This document shows, one piece after another, positions 43,526-56,281 of a stretch of DNA of 64,000 bases (position 1 is the stretch's first letter; each line of letters begins with the position of its first letter). The notes beneath the pieces were generated by a model, which made no database searches, was not told the DNA's origin, and saw nothing but the letters and a program-made list of their open reading frames with translations. The position numbers were made by a program, and so were the translations under genes. The stretch covers positions 237,478,503-237,542,502 of the forward strand of contig NC_073692.1 in assembly GCF_029784155.1 (NCBI RefSeq), given 5' to 3'. This DNA is from Uranotaenia lowii. Its lineage: Eukaryota > Arthropoda > Insecta > Diptera > Culicidae.

Positions 43526-45399
43526 TGAGCATACGTATCAGAGTAAATTTATTGCTGAATAATCAAAATTTTAAATGTTTTTTTCAAGAGTTTTTTGTGC
43601 CTTTTATTTGCTTCAATTTTGGAAAGGAAAACCAAATGTGATCAAGACCGAGGTGTTGCGGAAACATTCGTATTTTGGATAAAATTGCAAAATTTTTTTT
43701 CGCCGAAAAATTAATTTCTTTTTTAAATTTTCATGAAAGACTATAAAAAGTTTTATTGAATTTGTAAGATTTGTGAAATGTTCATAAATATGTAATCTGT
43801 GTTCCAGAGTATAAGATATAAAAAAAAATCGCTCAAAATAGTATGAAACTACTGTGATTTTGGTAACCTCACAGCTGTGTTATAATGATAAATACATATA
43901 ATTGTGATAAAGATAATAGATTTTATCATGAGGGAAATAAACAGTGTCATTGATTTCAATTTGAGTATCACTAATAAGAATACAAGTGTATGTAAGATAA
44001 TTTTAAGATAGCCGGGATGACGGGCACAACCCATATATTCGCCAATAAATTAATTAATTTATTATTTTTGGCAGTTCATTATAAATTATTCAAAATAATA
44101 TATGAAGCACTCAAAAATGACGAAAAGATTTAAAAATAGCCAAAGAATGGCGAAGATTGACAAAACTAGCAAATAGATATTACAAAAACAAACAAACATT
44201 ATAAACAGAACAAGAAAAGTGCTAAATGCATCAGAAACATGATAAAAATAAATTAAAAATGATCTAAAGGACACACCTTAGAAAACTTGTTCTAAACCAA
44301 ATCTAGAGTCAACGTTTTGTTCAACTTTTCAAAGCTCAAAAGCTCAAAAAATATTTCTGTTTAAAATTTGCGAGCTAATAGCATAGTTTTTTTTTTGCTT
44401 CATTTGACACCCCAAGGACCAAGTTTGCTCACTATTGTTTTTCTTGCGCAAAAGTGAAGCCTGTGAGCAAATTGGATGATCCAACGACGCGTCTTTGCTA
44501 GCCCACACCTGATACAAAAAAAACACCTCTAGTGGAGAAATATCCTTAAATGAGAAGTAGAAAACCGGCAGCGCATCTAATTAAATAGCGCCATATGTAG
44601 AACGTGATTCGCAAACACCAAATTGCATCGCATTTGAACAAATGTGATATAATGTAAGGCGCCCTTACAACAACAGAAATTCGCTGAATCCATCAGTTCT
44701 AGGCACTATACGCCACAACATAAATAATGCTAAGAGTCCGTTATTATTTCTTTGCATTTGCATAGTTTTTCTGGCCACTTTTTCTGTTATTTTTCGATCA
44801 TTCGCATGATCCAGGAAATTTACTGAACAAATAAATAACCGTAAAAAGCATGATATTCACCCGTTTAAAAACACTATAACTTGCGTTTCAATACAACAAG
44901 AATAATGTTTACATTGTTTTCATACAGTCTTTTGCAACTATTAATTCAGAATGAAAAATTCTTCATTTTATTATTTTTGAGTGGAACTTCCGACCAATTA
45001 GGGGTTAACCGTTTGCGATTTCCAACATTTGTTACACATCACTCAACACAACATGAACTTCGACCGATCATCAATAGCTGAAAAATTAGGTAGGTACCTC
45101 ACGTGTGTGATCCAAACGACGGATTTGACCTTTCTGTCACCGCACGGAACTTAACACAGAGCAATGATCCACTCTTGATCGAGGCTTCAGGTGGACTGAA
45201 AACGCCAACCGAAGAAGATTCCCAATTAAACAATTTTTGTCGCCATTCTATTTTTGCGAGTTTGGGCTTCTGTCAACTAAAGCACCAAGTTGCTGATCTA
45301 ATAATATACGAAGTTTTTTTTTGTTTTTTACTTCCACCTTGACATCCGTACCTATTTTTAGTTGGCCAAAGTTTAAACATGAAATTAAAGCAAGTTTAA
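43526..45399. other. Unassigned AT-rich sequence with old repeat
   Basis: About 44040-44270 is an inverted relative of the sequence around 34430-36450 (TTTATCATGTTT, TAGCACTTTTCTTG), an old dispersed repeat into which LINE copy B inserted. An open stretch at 45103-45342 has no recognised product. Confidence 0.4.
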
Positions 45400-46720
45400 A
45401 TTTCTCTGAGGGTGCCCATGATCAGTACCACCTATATACCATTTGAAGAATATTTCTCGCGCTCGAATTAGCTTGAACAATTGATCTTAACCGAAACATA
45501 AAAACATTAGAAAAAATACCATTTTTTAATGATGGAAATAAAATAGCTAACAATAGGATTAACTAAGGGTGACTTTAGAATTGAAGTGTTCTGAAGTCGA
45601 ATCTTCATCTGAAATTGTTTTTCAATAATTGTTTCAATCTAATATCAAGAACTCGTTTTTATTTGCCTTTCTCCCCTGCAATGTGGGGAGAATCCATGAA
45701 CTGCCGAAACAAATTTTTCGTAACCAAATAACATCACATTTCACATATGTCTTCATCTGCTTGATAAGTTTTCAAGCTATATGGAATCTCTCTAAAAAAA
45801 ATGAAAATATTGTTCGTACTACAATTCTTTTCCTTTCAAACTTGGTTCCATTTGTTGGATGAATTTTCAAGTCAAACAAAAAATTGTACTTTTTTCCCCT
45901 CTTTTATTCCCAACTGGAAAGTGACATGGTTTTTTTTAATAAACTTAGAATCATTTCTCGTACCCTTATACTCTCCCATGTAAAATTTGCTTAAATTTAT
46001 TGGATGAGCTCTTGAATTTATCTCTACCTCTTTTCATTTGCGTATCCTGTGAGGGGGAACCAAATCATCTTAGAAATATTTCCTGTATTTAATACTCTTC
46101 CCAATTTGTTACCATCTATGAAAAAAAATTATGAAAAAAAAATGTATGGAAGCAACCCTTAACCCTTTCAGTCGAATAAGTGAAAGGAGCAAGAAGCCTC
46201 AAACAATCATAGAAAAAAAATCTACTCAAATAATCTCTGCTATTAAATTTGAATAATAAGTTCTCCAGTGAGCCAACAATATTGTATGAAAATCTTCCTC
46301 CATCTTCCCCTCTTCCCGTTGGAGAGTGGTAGGGGTCTCGAAACATAAAAAATCATATCTCGTACTCGAATATACTCCCAGGATAAATTTGGTTCCCTAC
46401 TTCCTTCTTATCAACCCAGTGGAAGGACAGTTGGGTTCCAAACTTCGTTGAAACTTGACTCGTAGCATTATACCTTCCTATGTGATATTTGAATTAATTT
46501 GCATGATAAGTTATCGAATAATGCAATAAATTGTATGGAAGAGGGGAAGGGGCTCCTTGCTATCTCCCCAATCGAAGAGGGTGGAGTCCTAAATAATAAT
46601 AGAAACATGTTTCGCACTCAAATAATCACCCATGTCAAATTTGATTCCATTTGTTTGATAAGTTCTCGAATTTAGCAAAAAATTGTATGGGAGACCCCTC
46701 CCTATAGCAACATAGAAACT
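45400..46720. repeat. Degenerate tandem repeat, unit about 130-150 bp
   Basis: Phrases recur in fixed order roughly every 130-150 bases: CTCGTACTC or CGCACTCAAATA, CCCATGTNAAATTTG, TTCCATTTGTTGGAT or TTTGATAAGTTCTCGAATT, then AAATTGTATGG and a C/T-rich stretch. I count roughly eight or nine decayed units. No coding capacity. Confidence 0.7.
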
Positions 46721-46739
46721 TATGAGCTACTTAAGATTT

Positions 46740-47240
46740 TAAAAAAAATATTTCAGAGATATATGAGGTTGGATTTTTCCGTGAACAAATTTAAACCATT
46801 TTTCACATGCACATAACTATCTCATATTTCTTGGAAAACATAAAATAGCACTCAAAAACGTATTGAAATATTATAAGCTTTTCAAATAAAATATTTAAAA
46901 AAATATTAGTTAACTGGTACATGTATAATCTAAAATAAGCTTTTAAAATTATTTTCCGTCTACGTCACTAAATATTCTTTTGAAAAAATATCCAGTTGTA
47001 GCTTATTTATTTTGCAACTTTTATCTGAAGTCACCAAAATGGGCCATTCACTCATTGAAGCAAGCTTTAAAACACTTTTTGACTTATTTTCTATCCTACG
47101 TGTACAAGTTTACTGACAATCCTTTTTTTAAATATTTTATTTGAGAAGTTTTCAAGAAAATTTCAGTGCATTTGATGTGCTTTTCTATGATTTCCATTGA
47201 ATTATGACAAAGTTATGTGTATTTGTACTTCAACAGTAAT
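46740..47240. repeat. Imperfect long inverted repeat
   Basis: Arms at about 46780-46915 and 47110-47235 match inverted, for example ACACATAACT against AGTTATGTGT and TTCAAATAAAATATTTAAAA against its inverse. Probably an old MITE just left of the Tc1-type copy. Confidence 0.5.
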
Positions 47241-47354
47241 TATTTCGTTGCGCACAAAACAGTATTGAACGATCCCTCGTCGCTTTGTTTACATTAAATC
47301 TTAGCTATCATTGGATGTAAGTGTTACTTTTGTAATCAGGTGTTATCCGGAAAA

Positions 47355-48190
47355 ATGGATCTCGAACAGAAACGTAGCGCTGTGATTGCCTTGTTCCTAG
47401 ATGGCAAACGGCAGAAGGACATAGTTCGTAAGCTGTCCGATTTAAGTGTGTGCAGAAGTTTTGTAAACCATACAGTTAAAAGATACCTGGAGACCGGAAG
47501 TGCCAAAAAACGGAATGGTGGGGGACGCCGACCTACTGTGGTGACACCTGCCATGGCGAAGATCGTCAAGAAACGCCTTAAGAGAAATCCTCGTCGTAGT
47601 GCCAAACATTGACAGAGGATCTGAACATATCGGATCGAAGTCTTCGTCGGACCCTGAAAGATAAACTTCAGACCTACAAGATCCTAACGGTTCAAGACCT
47701 TACGGTGAAGCAGAAACAAGAACGGGTAAAAAGAGCGAAGGCGCTGCTGAAGAGGGCCGCGGAAGGAAGGTTGAAGAATATCGTGTTTACCGACGAGAAA
47801 CTCTTCACCGTACAGCAGTTCGTGAATAAACAGAACGACAGATTTTGGTTGCCAGACAGATCACGAAGCCATGCCGAGTTGCTGACGGCCACCTGGCGGC
47901 GACAGAAACCAGCATCGGTGATGGTTTGGGCCGGAATCACCCGTGATGGCCGAACTCCGCTGGTTTCTTTCCCTGAAGGAGTGAAGATCAACCAAAATAC
48001 ATATCGGGAACTAGTTCTACATAATGTCGTCGAACCGTGGGCACGTCGACATTTTGGTTCCAGGGATTGGGTTTTCCAACAGGGCTCGGCGCCGGCTCAC
48101 AAAGCGAAGAAAACCCAACTTTGGATTGCGCAACATTTTCGATCTCCGAGTGGCCGGCGAGTTCGCCAGATCCGAACCCTTGTTACTGAT
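47355..48190 (+). pseudogene. Tc1/mariner-type transposase, frameshifted and truncated
   Basis: From the ATG at 47355: an HTH region (MDLEQKRSAVIALFLDGKRQ, then KRYLETGSAKKRNGGGRRP). A frameshift near 47608 is followed by DLNISDRSLRRTLKDKL and the catalytic core: FTDEKLF (first Asp), VMVWAGITRDG, WVFQQGSAPAHKAKKTQ. A second frameshift near 48139 precedes EWPASSPDPNP (third acidic residue). The second catalytic position is Gly instead of Asp (QQGSAPAH, normally QQDSAPAH). The C-terminus is cut off by unrelated GC-rich sequence near 48190. Confidence 0.85.
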
Positions 48191-48870
48191 AGATGAGCAG
48201 CGGCTAGACCAGCCAAGGCAAGGTACTCTAAAAGTACGGAACCTTAGGGCCGGCTGGCTACTGGGTAACCAAGGACTTTACGGATAAAATACAACAAATC
48301 GGAAAATTTCATGTTTCTATGGTTTTTTTATTTAAAGTTTTCTTGTGGCGTGTTGTCTGTGTGTGTAAACAATGTTCTGGGTCTTGTGTAATTGTAATTG
48401 TTTCACTAACCGTGATGTGCTTCTGCTGTTGCTGTTCTGTCGCAGTTCCGGAAATCCAATTCCGGAAGCAGGAGGGCCGTCGATTTAAGGGCGTATCGAC
48501 GGGGTGCCAAAACCGTCGGCGCCAGCGGGCGTTGCTGGACTCGGTCGTTGCAGGCGTCTTCCTTCGTTGGCTATTAATCGGCCTGCCCACGAGAGTGCCC
48601 CGTATCCGGACAGGCCGAGAAGGGAAGTCCTCCTTAATAATTAGGGATCCGCAGAACCCGAGGACGAAGATGATGATCCTATTACGCTTAGGCGCGAAAT
48701 CACAAGGATCTGCGGGCCGAGCCGTGGGGAAGCCAACCGGCGTTTCCGGGCGAACTCCTTGGAACTTCACAACACTAAACGGGGACTAGACTTCACACAC
48801 GGACGCCTGATATAGAAGAGAGCGATTTTCACGGAAGCAAGCTTCCTTTTCGCCTTCCATTTTCTCTTTT
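48191..48870. other. GC-rich island of unknown origin
   Basis: About 650 bases, much more GC-rich than the neighbourhood. Open stretches exist on both strands (plus to 48789; minus 48770-48309). In another plus frame, EPEDEDDDPITLRREITRIC followed by GPSRGEANRRF reads like real protein from about 48650 to a stop at 48811. No family was recognised. It could be a retroelement fragment or LTR. Confidence 0.35.
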
Positions 48871-49251
48871 TCTTTCCTCCTTTTCCTCCTCTGTTAATTG
48901 ACAACAGCCAGCAGTAAAATGTAGCCTACTGTGGTGCTATCTTGTTGTGAGACTGGACAAGGAACATGAATTTTCTAGAGCTAAATATACAAAACTACAA
49001 AATGAAAACGAAAATCAAACGAGTCAAAATTTCAACCAATGAGGAACCAGAATGATTTTTGTGTTAGTGTGCCCACCCATTTATAATTCTCTAGAATTTG
49101 ACATCTAGTCCGGTTCCATGACAGCAAAATGTCAGGTTTGTTATGGGCCCACAAAATCGTGGGCCCATAATTTTGATGGTTGTCAAAATCAATGACAAAG
49201 GATAGGGATGTCACCCCCCTGATTTACATCCGAAAAATTTATTTTCATTGT
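48871..49251. other. Unassigned spacer
   Basis: No gene. A short perfect hairpin ATGGGCCCAC...GTGGGCCCAT is at about 49142-49167. Confidence 0.4.
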
Positions 49252-51551
49252 AGTGGTTTACAAGATAAAGCTGAAAAAAGTAAGCGATGACTTTTACCAA
49301 TCGCACGCGTTTTTCTCTCGCTCCGCGAAAACATAATAAAATAATATATTTTACTATGTAAATTTGATATTAAGTTTTCAAAAAGTGATGAAAAGTGATG
49401 TCTAAGCAGATGAACTGTTAAAGTGTCACCGGATGCTCCGGGAATTCTCGGTGATGTAAGATTTATTGCATTAAACGTGTTGCTTGCCGCGTGGCTGTGG
49501 AAGTGACGTGTTTTGTTACTTTTTTATGTATGAATTATGGTTCTTAATGATTTATGGGAAAGGGATTTATGTAAAGAGCGTCTGGAAAAGCGGTTTGGAT
49601 GAGAGAAGTTAGTCTCAAAGTAACTTATTCAGAACAAAATGGTGATTTTCATTGAAATGTGATGGCGAAGGAAGCTTTTACTTGTTGGGGATACGATGTT
49701 TGTTTATTTGTCTGGGATTTTAACACTATCGTGTTATTCATCCCTACTTGTTGTTGTTGGGGATACGAGTCCTCTTCAGACCCTTATATATAGATCATAC
49801 AAATAATCAAGGTTGCTACGATGTGTGTCGAGTTGGCAGAATGGTCGCTGAAGTTCCGCATTCGGTGTGTTATCAAGATGAAGAAAGTGAAGTATTCCAG
49901 AAAATAGAATATTTTGAAAAATTTCGGAAGAAGACAACCAACGATCATAAGGAGCCATCCGGAAAATAATCTAATTAGAAGTCAAGAAATCTAAGATGAA
50001 CAACCTTTTACCGTTGTTGGCGCAGTTCTCATGCTTTTGAATTTGGTAAGCTCGTTCCTTAGTTTTCGTACTGTTTTGAGATTTTATATTACCATTCTTT
50101 TCTAAATTTCAAACTTCCTTATTTGAATAGAAATTAGCTAAGGTCTATTATTGGGGTTTAGTGGGTGTGGGTAGGACAGGGCATCAAACGAACGGAAAAC
50201 TGATATACAATGGATTGTGGGTTCAAGCCAGCCGGAGTATCTCGGCAAATTTGGAATCTCGAGCTACTCAGGTACCTTTCCAGGATTCCTCATTTGTTTC
50301 GAACAGTTTGAAGGTAGAGAGATGAGTCAAACCTGTCCCAAGCCAGGGGTAACGGACCCCTTGGTAGTGCTGCAATTATTGGTAATGAGTTAAGGATGAA
50401 CAATATTTGAATGCGCGAGACTTCCCGTACCGACTCGGGTCGAAAGACCTATCAGCCACTGCACAGTGGTCCAAAAGGGCTAAAAGTGGAACTTTTTTCG
50501 TTGCGCCTCTATCTTTTATCTTATCTCTTAAGTGTGTTGAGAACATTTGCTTCTTCAAATATGCTTCATAACTTGAAAGTATCAAAAGTTTGTCAAAGTC
50601 CACTATAAAAAAATTGAAAATTTTAACTTTTTTATTTCAATAGATTAAGCTTTGTTTTATATTACAAAGTTGTAGAATACGTAAAAATATGAAACTTTGC
50701 TGAATACATCAAAACTCTATCTCTTTTCAGAGCAGAGTTATATAGGTTTTATTTTGAAAGTTATTTAAAAGTTAGTTTTTTAAACTTAACTATAGTTAGA
50801 TGAGGATTTACATGAACAAGATGTTCTGAACATTTGTTGGGGCATTCAAATCACACGTTTTGCACAAGATTTCAACATTCTACGACGTTTCCTAGCCAAC
50901 TTATTGCAACTTTAAGTTTTCATTTACTCAACTTCACGAGCGTTTATTGCGAAAACGTGCAAGTGAATTTTTAAAACTAATGAACCACATTGAAGCTTGA
51001 ACCAAGTGCAACAAATTAGTGTTGTTGTCATTTGTCTCCACGCGCTTATATTTGAACACAACAAGCATATATTTGATTTGTTTTACGTGTTTTCATACAA
51101 AAAAAGGAAAAAATTCATTTCCAGGCTACGCAGATACTACACAAAGCAAAGGCAGAAGGCAGTTGAAAATAATTTTTGTTTGGAAACACGTAAAACACAT
51201 CAAATATTTGCTTAATGTGTTCAAACATATGCGCGTGGAGACAAATGAAAACAACACCAATTTGTAGCACTTAGTTCAAGCTTCAATGTGGTTCATTAGT
51301 TTTAAAAATTCACTTGCACGTTTTTGCAATAAACGCTCGTGAAGTTGAGTAAATGAAAACTTAAAGTTGCAATAAGTTGGCTAGGAAACGTCGTAGAATG
51401 TTGAAATCTTGTGCAAAACGTGTGATTTGAATTCCCCAACAAATGTTCAGAACATCTTGTTCACGTAAATCCTCATCTAACTATAGTTAAGTTTAAAAAA
51501 CTAACTTTTAAATAACTTTCAAAATAAAACCTATATAACTCTGCTCTGAAA

Positions 51552-54500
51552 GCTTAGCTTAGCTTAGCTTAGTTGACTACTCATATCCACCTTAAATCAT
51601 AGAACTTGAAGTACTTAGAAATAATCATTCATTTAAAACTTAAGATAATATATTTGATTAGAATTTTTTCAACTTACGCACTTCAAATTCCATGATCGCT
51701 GGCGTGGCTAAGAAGAACAAGTTCTACCTCGCCAATGGTTGCTACTCCGTGATTGATCGAGGCCATCAGTTTTGTTCAAGGGCCAAAAGAATGGTGCTTG
51801 GGACTAGCAGTTCATTCACAATGCACAAAACTCATGCTCTCCCTTTGAAAATGATCAGTAACGACGCCGGCCACGTCCTAGTAGTCAATGAGGAATGAAG
51901 GAAGGATTATTAGTAGGATACTTAAAAGGATCAATTAACCACCTTTTGTTCCTTTATGTTCCAAAGATTTATTCTAAAATTTTAAAACAAAGGTAAAAGG
52001 TAAGTCAATATCACCAACTATAGAAACCGTCTATACGTCTGCGAATCTATATTTAAATATCCAAGGAAGGGGTTATGTCAATAGGGGAAAGGTAATAGAT
52101 CAGGATCCATTTTGGTGAATGGTGCGATCGAGTTTTCCTACACCTCCTATGCTCCTAGATTTTTCATAAGGAAACTCCTATTTCTATATTTGAGGCAGTA
52201 ATGAGAAGTTTAATAGTAAAGTAAGAAATGTATTAAAATTTTCCTTAAACTAACTTGTTTTCCTAAATTTTGTTCCCTGATACACTAATGTGTTTCCAAA
52301 AACGACCCTTTAGTGTAAAGATACTTCTATAAATTTTCTAAGAATATTTATAAGCAGATATAAAGAATATTAAAATTTTGTTGAGGGATGAAGTGAATCT
52401 CCTTTTTCATTTTTTACTTGTTTATTACGTTGTGATAACTGATTAAGATCGTTTTTGGAAACTCATCAGTGCAATTCAACACTTTGCCTCATACTTTTTT
52501 CACAATTGCCCGAAGAAATCAAATCAACAAAAAATGTCAGTTATTTATAGTATACAAGTGAGAAAATCGAGTTTAAAAATTTCAATTACAAAAAAAAACC
52601 AAAACTATTTTAATATAGGTATGTATGTATTTATGTATTACTATCACCCAACTAGCAATTATTTGCTTTATAACTTGATCAAGTTCATCAACTCTAAAAA
52701 TCCAAATGTCTTTGAGTGGACTATTACAAAGAACAAGACATGTAAGCAGAGGCACTTACATTTCTTAGTACGGGTAGGATAAAATTGTCTCTACCGGAAT
52801 AACAAATCTAAATTATACAGCGTTTGATTCGAGGCTTTATAATGCTAAGCGCTCCATTGGATGGGGAGAGAACTCACTGTAAATCAAATGTTTGGTAAGG
52901 ATAATTATCATACGTGAAAAATGTATTCAAAAATCGATTGAATTCCTCCTGTATCACATTTTTCTTGTCTTATTAACATCACAATTTACATGATTTTATC
53001 AGTTTTCAACATTTTCTTAATTACCATTTATCTAGTTGACTTTAAGTATCAAGTGTTTTTTTTTTATTTTTAGATTATTCTTAGTTTCAAACTTTAAACT
53101 TCTGACAATCTAAAAAGTTAATTCATGTTCTAAAATTTCAAAATGTTCTAGTTTCTTAAATTTCCCAATTTGATGTGTTCGAAACCTACAAGTAGGGGGA
53201 AGTCGTCTATGGCCGGACATCGCCTATGGCCGGACAACATAGATTTTTTGAAAACACAATATCCTAATAATGTTTTAACGCCATGAAAATAAAGTAAATT
53301 GTAGCCTGATATGGTGTTAGAAATATGGTAATCTAATCTGAAAAGGTAAACCAATGATAGGCATCTAAAGCTTTTGCCTAGTAGTACGGAGAGGATCGCC
53401 TAAACTTTGCATTTGTATTGTGGTATGTTTTTTCGGCTTGTAAAATATGAACTGCACATGAACGACATCGTTGGTTGGTTATCTTTCGACTACAGTAGAT
53501 ATAAGATAATAAAACGGAAGTTCAAACGAAATATTAGGAAAATAAAAAAAATGCGATTTGTCTATGACCGGACACCAAGTTGTTGTCTATGACCGGACAA
53601 GAAAAAATTAGAAATTATAGATGATTTTAACTTGAAACTTACATTTTTCATCTCTATAGCACCTTCAAATGGTTAGCAGAAGATAAGGATTCAATAACGG
53701 AACTATTTTGGTCCTCTGAGAAACTTAAGATTTTGCTGTCCGGTCATAGACAATTTTTCTCTAGTTTTTTCGAAGCAAATGTTTCATTCTGGTTTGTCAA
53801 AAAAACTTTTATGACTGGCTTTATGGAACGTTCAGTATTGGAAAACACATACTCACAAGACCTGTGCAAGTGATTTCAGTCATTTTGCTACGTTTTTGTG
53901 CCATTGGTGACAACTTGGGTGAAGTAAATCGTAGTGTCCGGCCATAGACAACACTTTTGGAAATGAGTGAAAACTAACATGAAATGATTTCTCTTACCAC
54001 ATGAATATGTTGTAAATTAATTTTTTTCTAATATAGTTAAGTGATCATAATATTGATACTCTTCAAATCAGTAGAGGGACCAATATTTACAAAATTCGAA
54101 CATGATAGCTTTTAATAGAAAACCGATCAACAGCCAATTTCTTATGACCGATTCTATTTAATCCAAAACAGTGTTTCTATGGGAGTAAGAAAATGTTGCA
54201 GCTATACCGATGCTTATTTAAAATTAAGTTGATTCGCTTCCACTTTGCTCATGAAAAATTAAGCACTATGCCAAAATAAAAAAGGAACAATCTCATCAGC
54301 TTTCTCTAGTTATTGCCAAAGCCTTGGGAATATATGCCGTGGAGCTGTCTGTTAGACAAAATCAGATCCACGCTCACTCTCCGTTCTTTCTGGTCTTCAC
54401 AACAACATCTATCGAACTGATACGATAAGCGTATGTTAAATCGTCTCGCTTAACGCGGCGTTTCGAAAACTCCTCTAAACGAACTCCCACTAAAATCTTC

Positions 54501-55133
54501 TACACCATCTTCACCAAAAAAAACCAATTCACATTTCCAACCAGCCCTCTCTAAAGACACCTCTTACCACACGATCCACCGTGTCGATTAAAAACAAGGC
54601 GCCACGCTTTCAACCCCAATCCTAATCTATAAAATCCCAAAAATATCAAAAACGAGGATTCATACTTAGCTTGGAATCCTTGGAGCTGTAACTCTTAGGC
54701 TCTTCTTAGAATTTGATGTCAAAGGCTAGCCTGAGTCCATCATTCTGTCTATCCAATCCAAAAATCTGATTTCTCTTGCTATGAAATCATTCAAAAAAAA
54801 CTACATGCTCTTCAATTGATTGTCTATTTCACTTCACACACAACTTTCCGAAAAAAATTAGACCATTTTTCTTCAAATTTCCGTTCACATATTTTCAGTC
54901 GGTAATCTAAGGGCGCAGCCTCCGATCATGAACCTACGGAAAATTCAATCAAGGTCTAACGACAGAAAGTTTATGCACTTAATTCACAACGCCAGCCAAC
55001 GCAAAATAACTTTGCAATCTCGGATTCTAGAGTTAAAACAGTCTCGCACTAATTTTCGTACGAAAATTTAAATATATTTAAATTTTCCAAAAAGAAATTT
55101 TCCAGCTCCGAAAAAACGCGTCTGACACATTCC
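51552..55133 (-). mobile_element. LINE-like copy F, tail (TAAGC)n
   Basis: It is bracketed by a 22-base duplication beginning CCTATATAACTCTGC (51530-51551, 55134-55155). On the minus strand it starts GGAATGTGTCAGACGCGTTTTT and ends in four TAAGC units next to 51552. The 5' ~900 bases resemble a LINE 5' leader; no long frame is seen. It contains a nested repeat with GTCTATGGCCGGACA motifs (53201-53953). A 68-codon plus-strand frame at 51692-51898 is antisense to the element and not credited as a gene. Confidence 0.72.
53201..53953. repeat. Element with repeated GTCTATGRCCGGACA motifs
   Basis: GTCTATGGCCGGACA is at 53205, with a variant immediately after (CGCCTATGGCCGGACA). GTCTATGACCGGACA is at about 53564 and 53587. 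The inverse occurs at about 53738 and 53937. The outer copies face each other, so this is probably a ~750-bp MITE with internal copies of its terminal motif. Confidence 0.6.
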
Positions 55134-55474
55134 CCTATATAACTCTGCTCTGAAAAGAGATAAAGTTTTGATATATTCAGCAAAGTTTCATATTTTTACG
55201 TATTCTACAACTTTGTAATATAAAACAAAGCTTTATCTGTTGAAATAAAAAAGTTAAAATTTTCAATTTTTTTATAGTGGACTTTGACTAACTTTTGATA
55301 CTTTCAAGTTATGAAGCATATTTGAAGAAGCAAATGTTCTGAAGACACTTAAGAGATAAGATAAAAGACAGAGGCGCTACGAAAAAAGTTCCACTTTTAG
55401 CCCTTTTGGACCACTGTGCACTGGTGGGTCAAACATACATACATACATAGATACAGTGGTTTACAAGATAAAGC

Positions 55475-56279
55475 CTTTTTCCTCCGTTGCGTCACATCAC
55501 GCGACTTTTCAGCGTTTTGAAAATTCTTTACGGTATCGAAGATTTCTGCTTTGTTTGACGACATAATTAAACAAAAATTTGTCGAAACGTTTTGAATGAA
55601 TAGACAAAAAAATATAGTTTATGGTTTTCAATTCAAGTGCGTTTTGTAATGGTAATGGTTTGAAAACTACCTAGAACTCGAAATGTTAACTAATCAAAAG
55701 TAAATATATAATTATAACATTAGTGTTGGTTGGATTTTTTGCAAACTATAATCACACGATATTTAGAATTTTATATATTCCGTCAAACTTGTGTAGACTA
55801 CAAGGCAAGGCTAGCTGATTCGAGCGTTTTGCGTATTTGTTCAACATTTTTTTCAACTTTGAAGGTTAATGACCACAATAAATAAACCAATGCACAGTGG
55901 GAAAAGTTGGACACAAAATTCTAAAAAAATCGAGGCCGCATCTTTTTTGGTCAGGCTTTTTTATGAATGTATTTCCAACTAAAAATTTCAACCAATGCTA
56001 ATCAACAAAAGCAACTGAAAAGTTTTGAATTTATAAAATCATTTCAAAGGTATCATTTTCTGATACGATTCAAAAAGAGGTTTCTTTTAACCTTCTAAAG
56101 GAAATGTGGCTTTTTATTTAAAAAAAATCTCACTTGAGTGTTTAATAGAACCAAAAAATGTCAAGGACTGGGATGATTTGTTATGAGTGTAACTTCTATC
56201 GCGTATTATCAATTTAAAGGAAACTTTACATCACTTAAAAATTGTTTCTAAAACATTTCTTTAGGTAACTACAGCTTAA
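55475..56279. other. Unassigned AT-rich sequence
   Basis: No gene or repeat family recognised apart from a CACAGTGGGAAAAGTTGGAC phrase near 55894. Confidence 0.4.
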
Positions 56280-56281
56280 TA

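Larger units (their letters stand above)
50462..55418. mobile_element. Long-hairpin TIR element, arms about 640 bp, split by a LINE
   Basis: Ends CACAGTGGTCCAAAAGGGC and its inverse, with CACTG on both sides (50457-50461, 55419-55423); the exact boundary is ambiguous by one or two bases. The left arm 50462-51100 pairs with 51175-51551 plus 55156-55418. The loop of about 75 bases lies at 51100-51175. Without the insertion the element is about 1.35 kb. No protein frame. Confidence 0.8.
49272..55454 (+). mobile_element. LINE-like copy C, tail (CATA)n, with two nested insertions
   Basis: It is flanked by the 20-base duplication AGTGGTTTACAAGATAAAGC (49252-49271, 55455-55474). An ACGCGTTTTT box lies at 49305. 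It ends CATACATACATACATAGATAC. Its own sequence is only 49272-50461 plus 55419-55454; the rest is the hairpin element and what is nested inside that. No reverse-transcriptase frame. Confidence 0.75.

Noticed and set aside
48309..48770. 154-codon minus-strand frame in the GC-rich island
   Set aside because: An overlapping plus-strand frame of equal length exists; low stop density from GC content explains both, and no family motif is visible.
51692..51898. 68-codon plus-strand frame with gene-like composition
   Set aside because: It lies antisense within the 3' region of LINE copy F, next to its TAAGC tail; it is explained as LINE 3' sequence.
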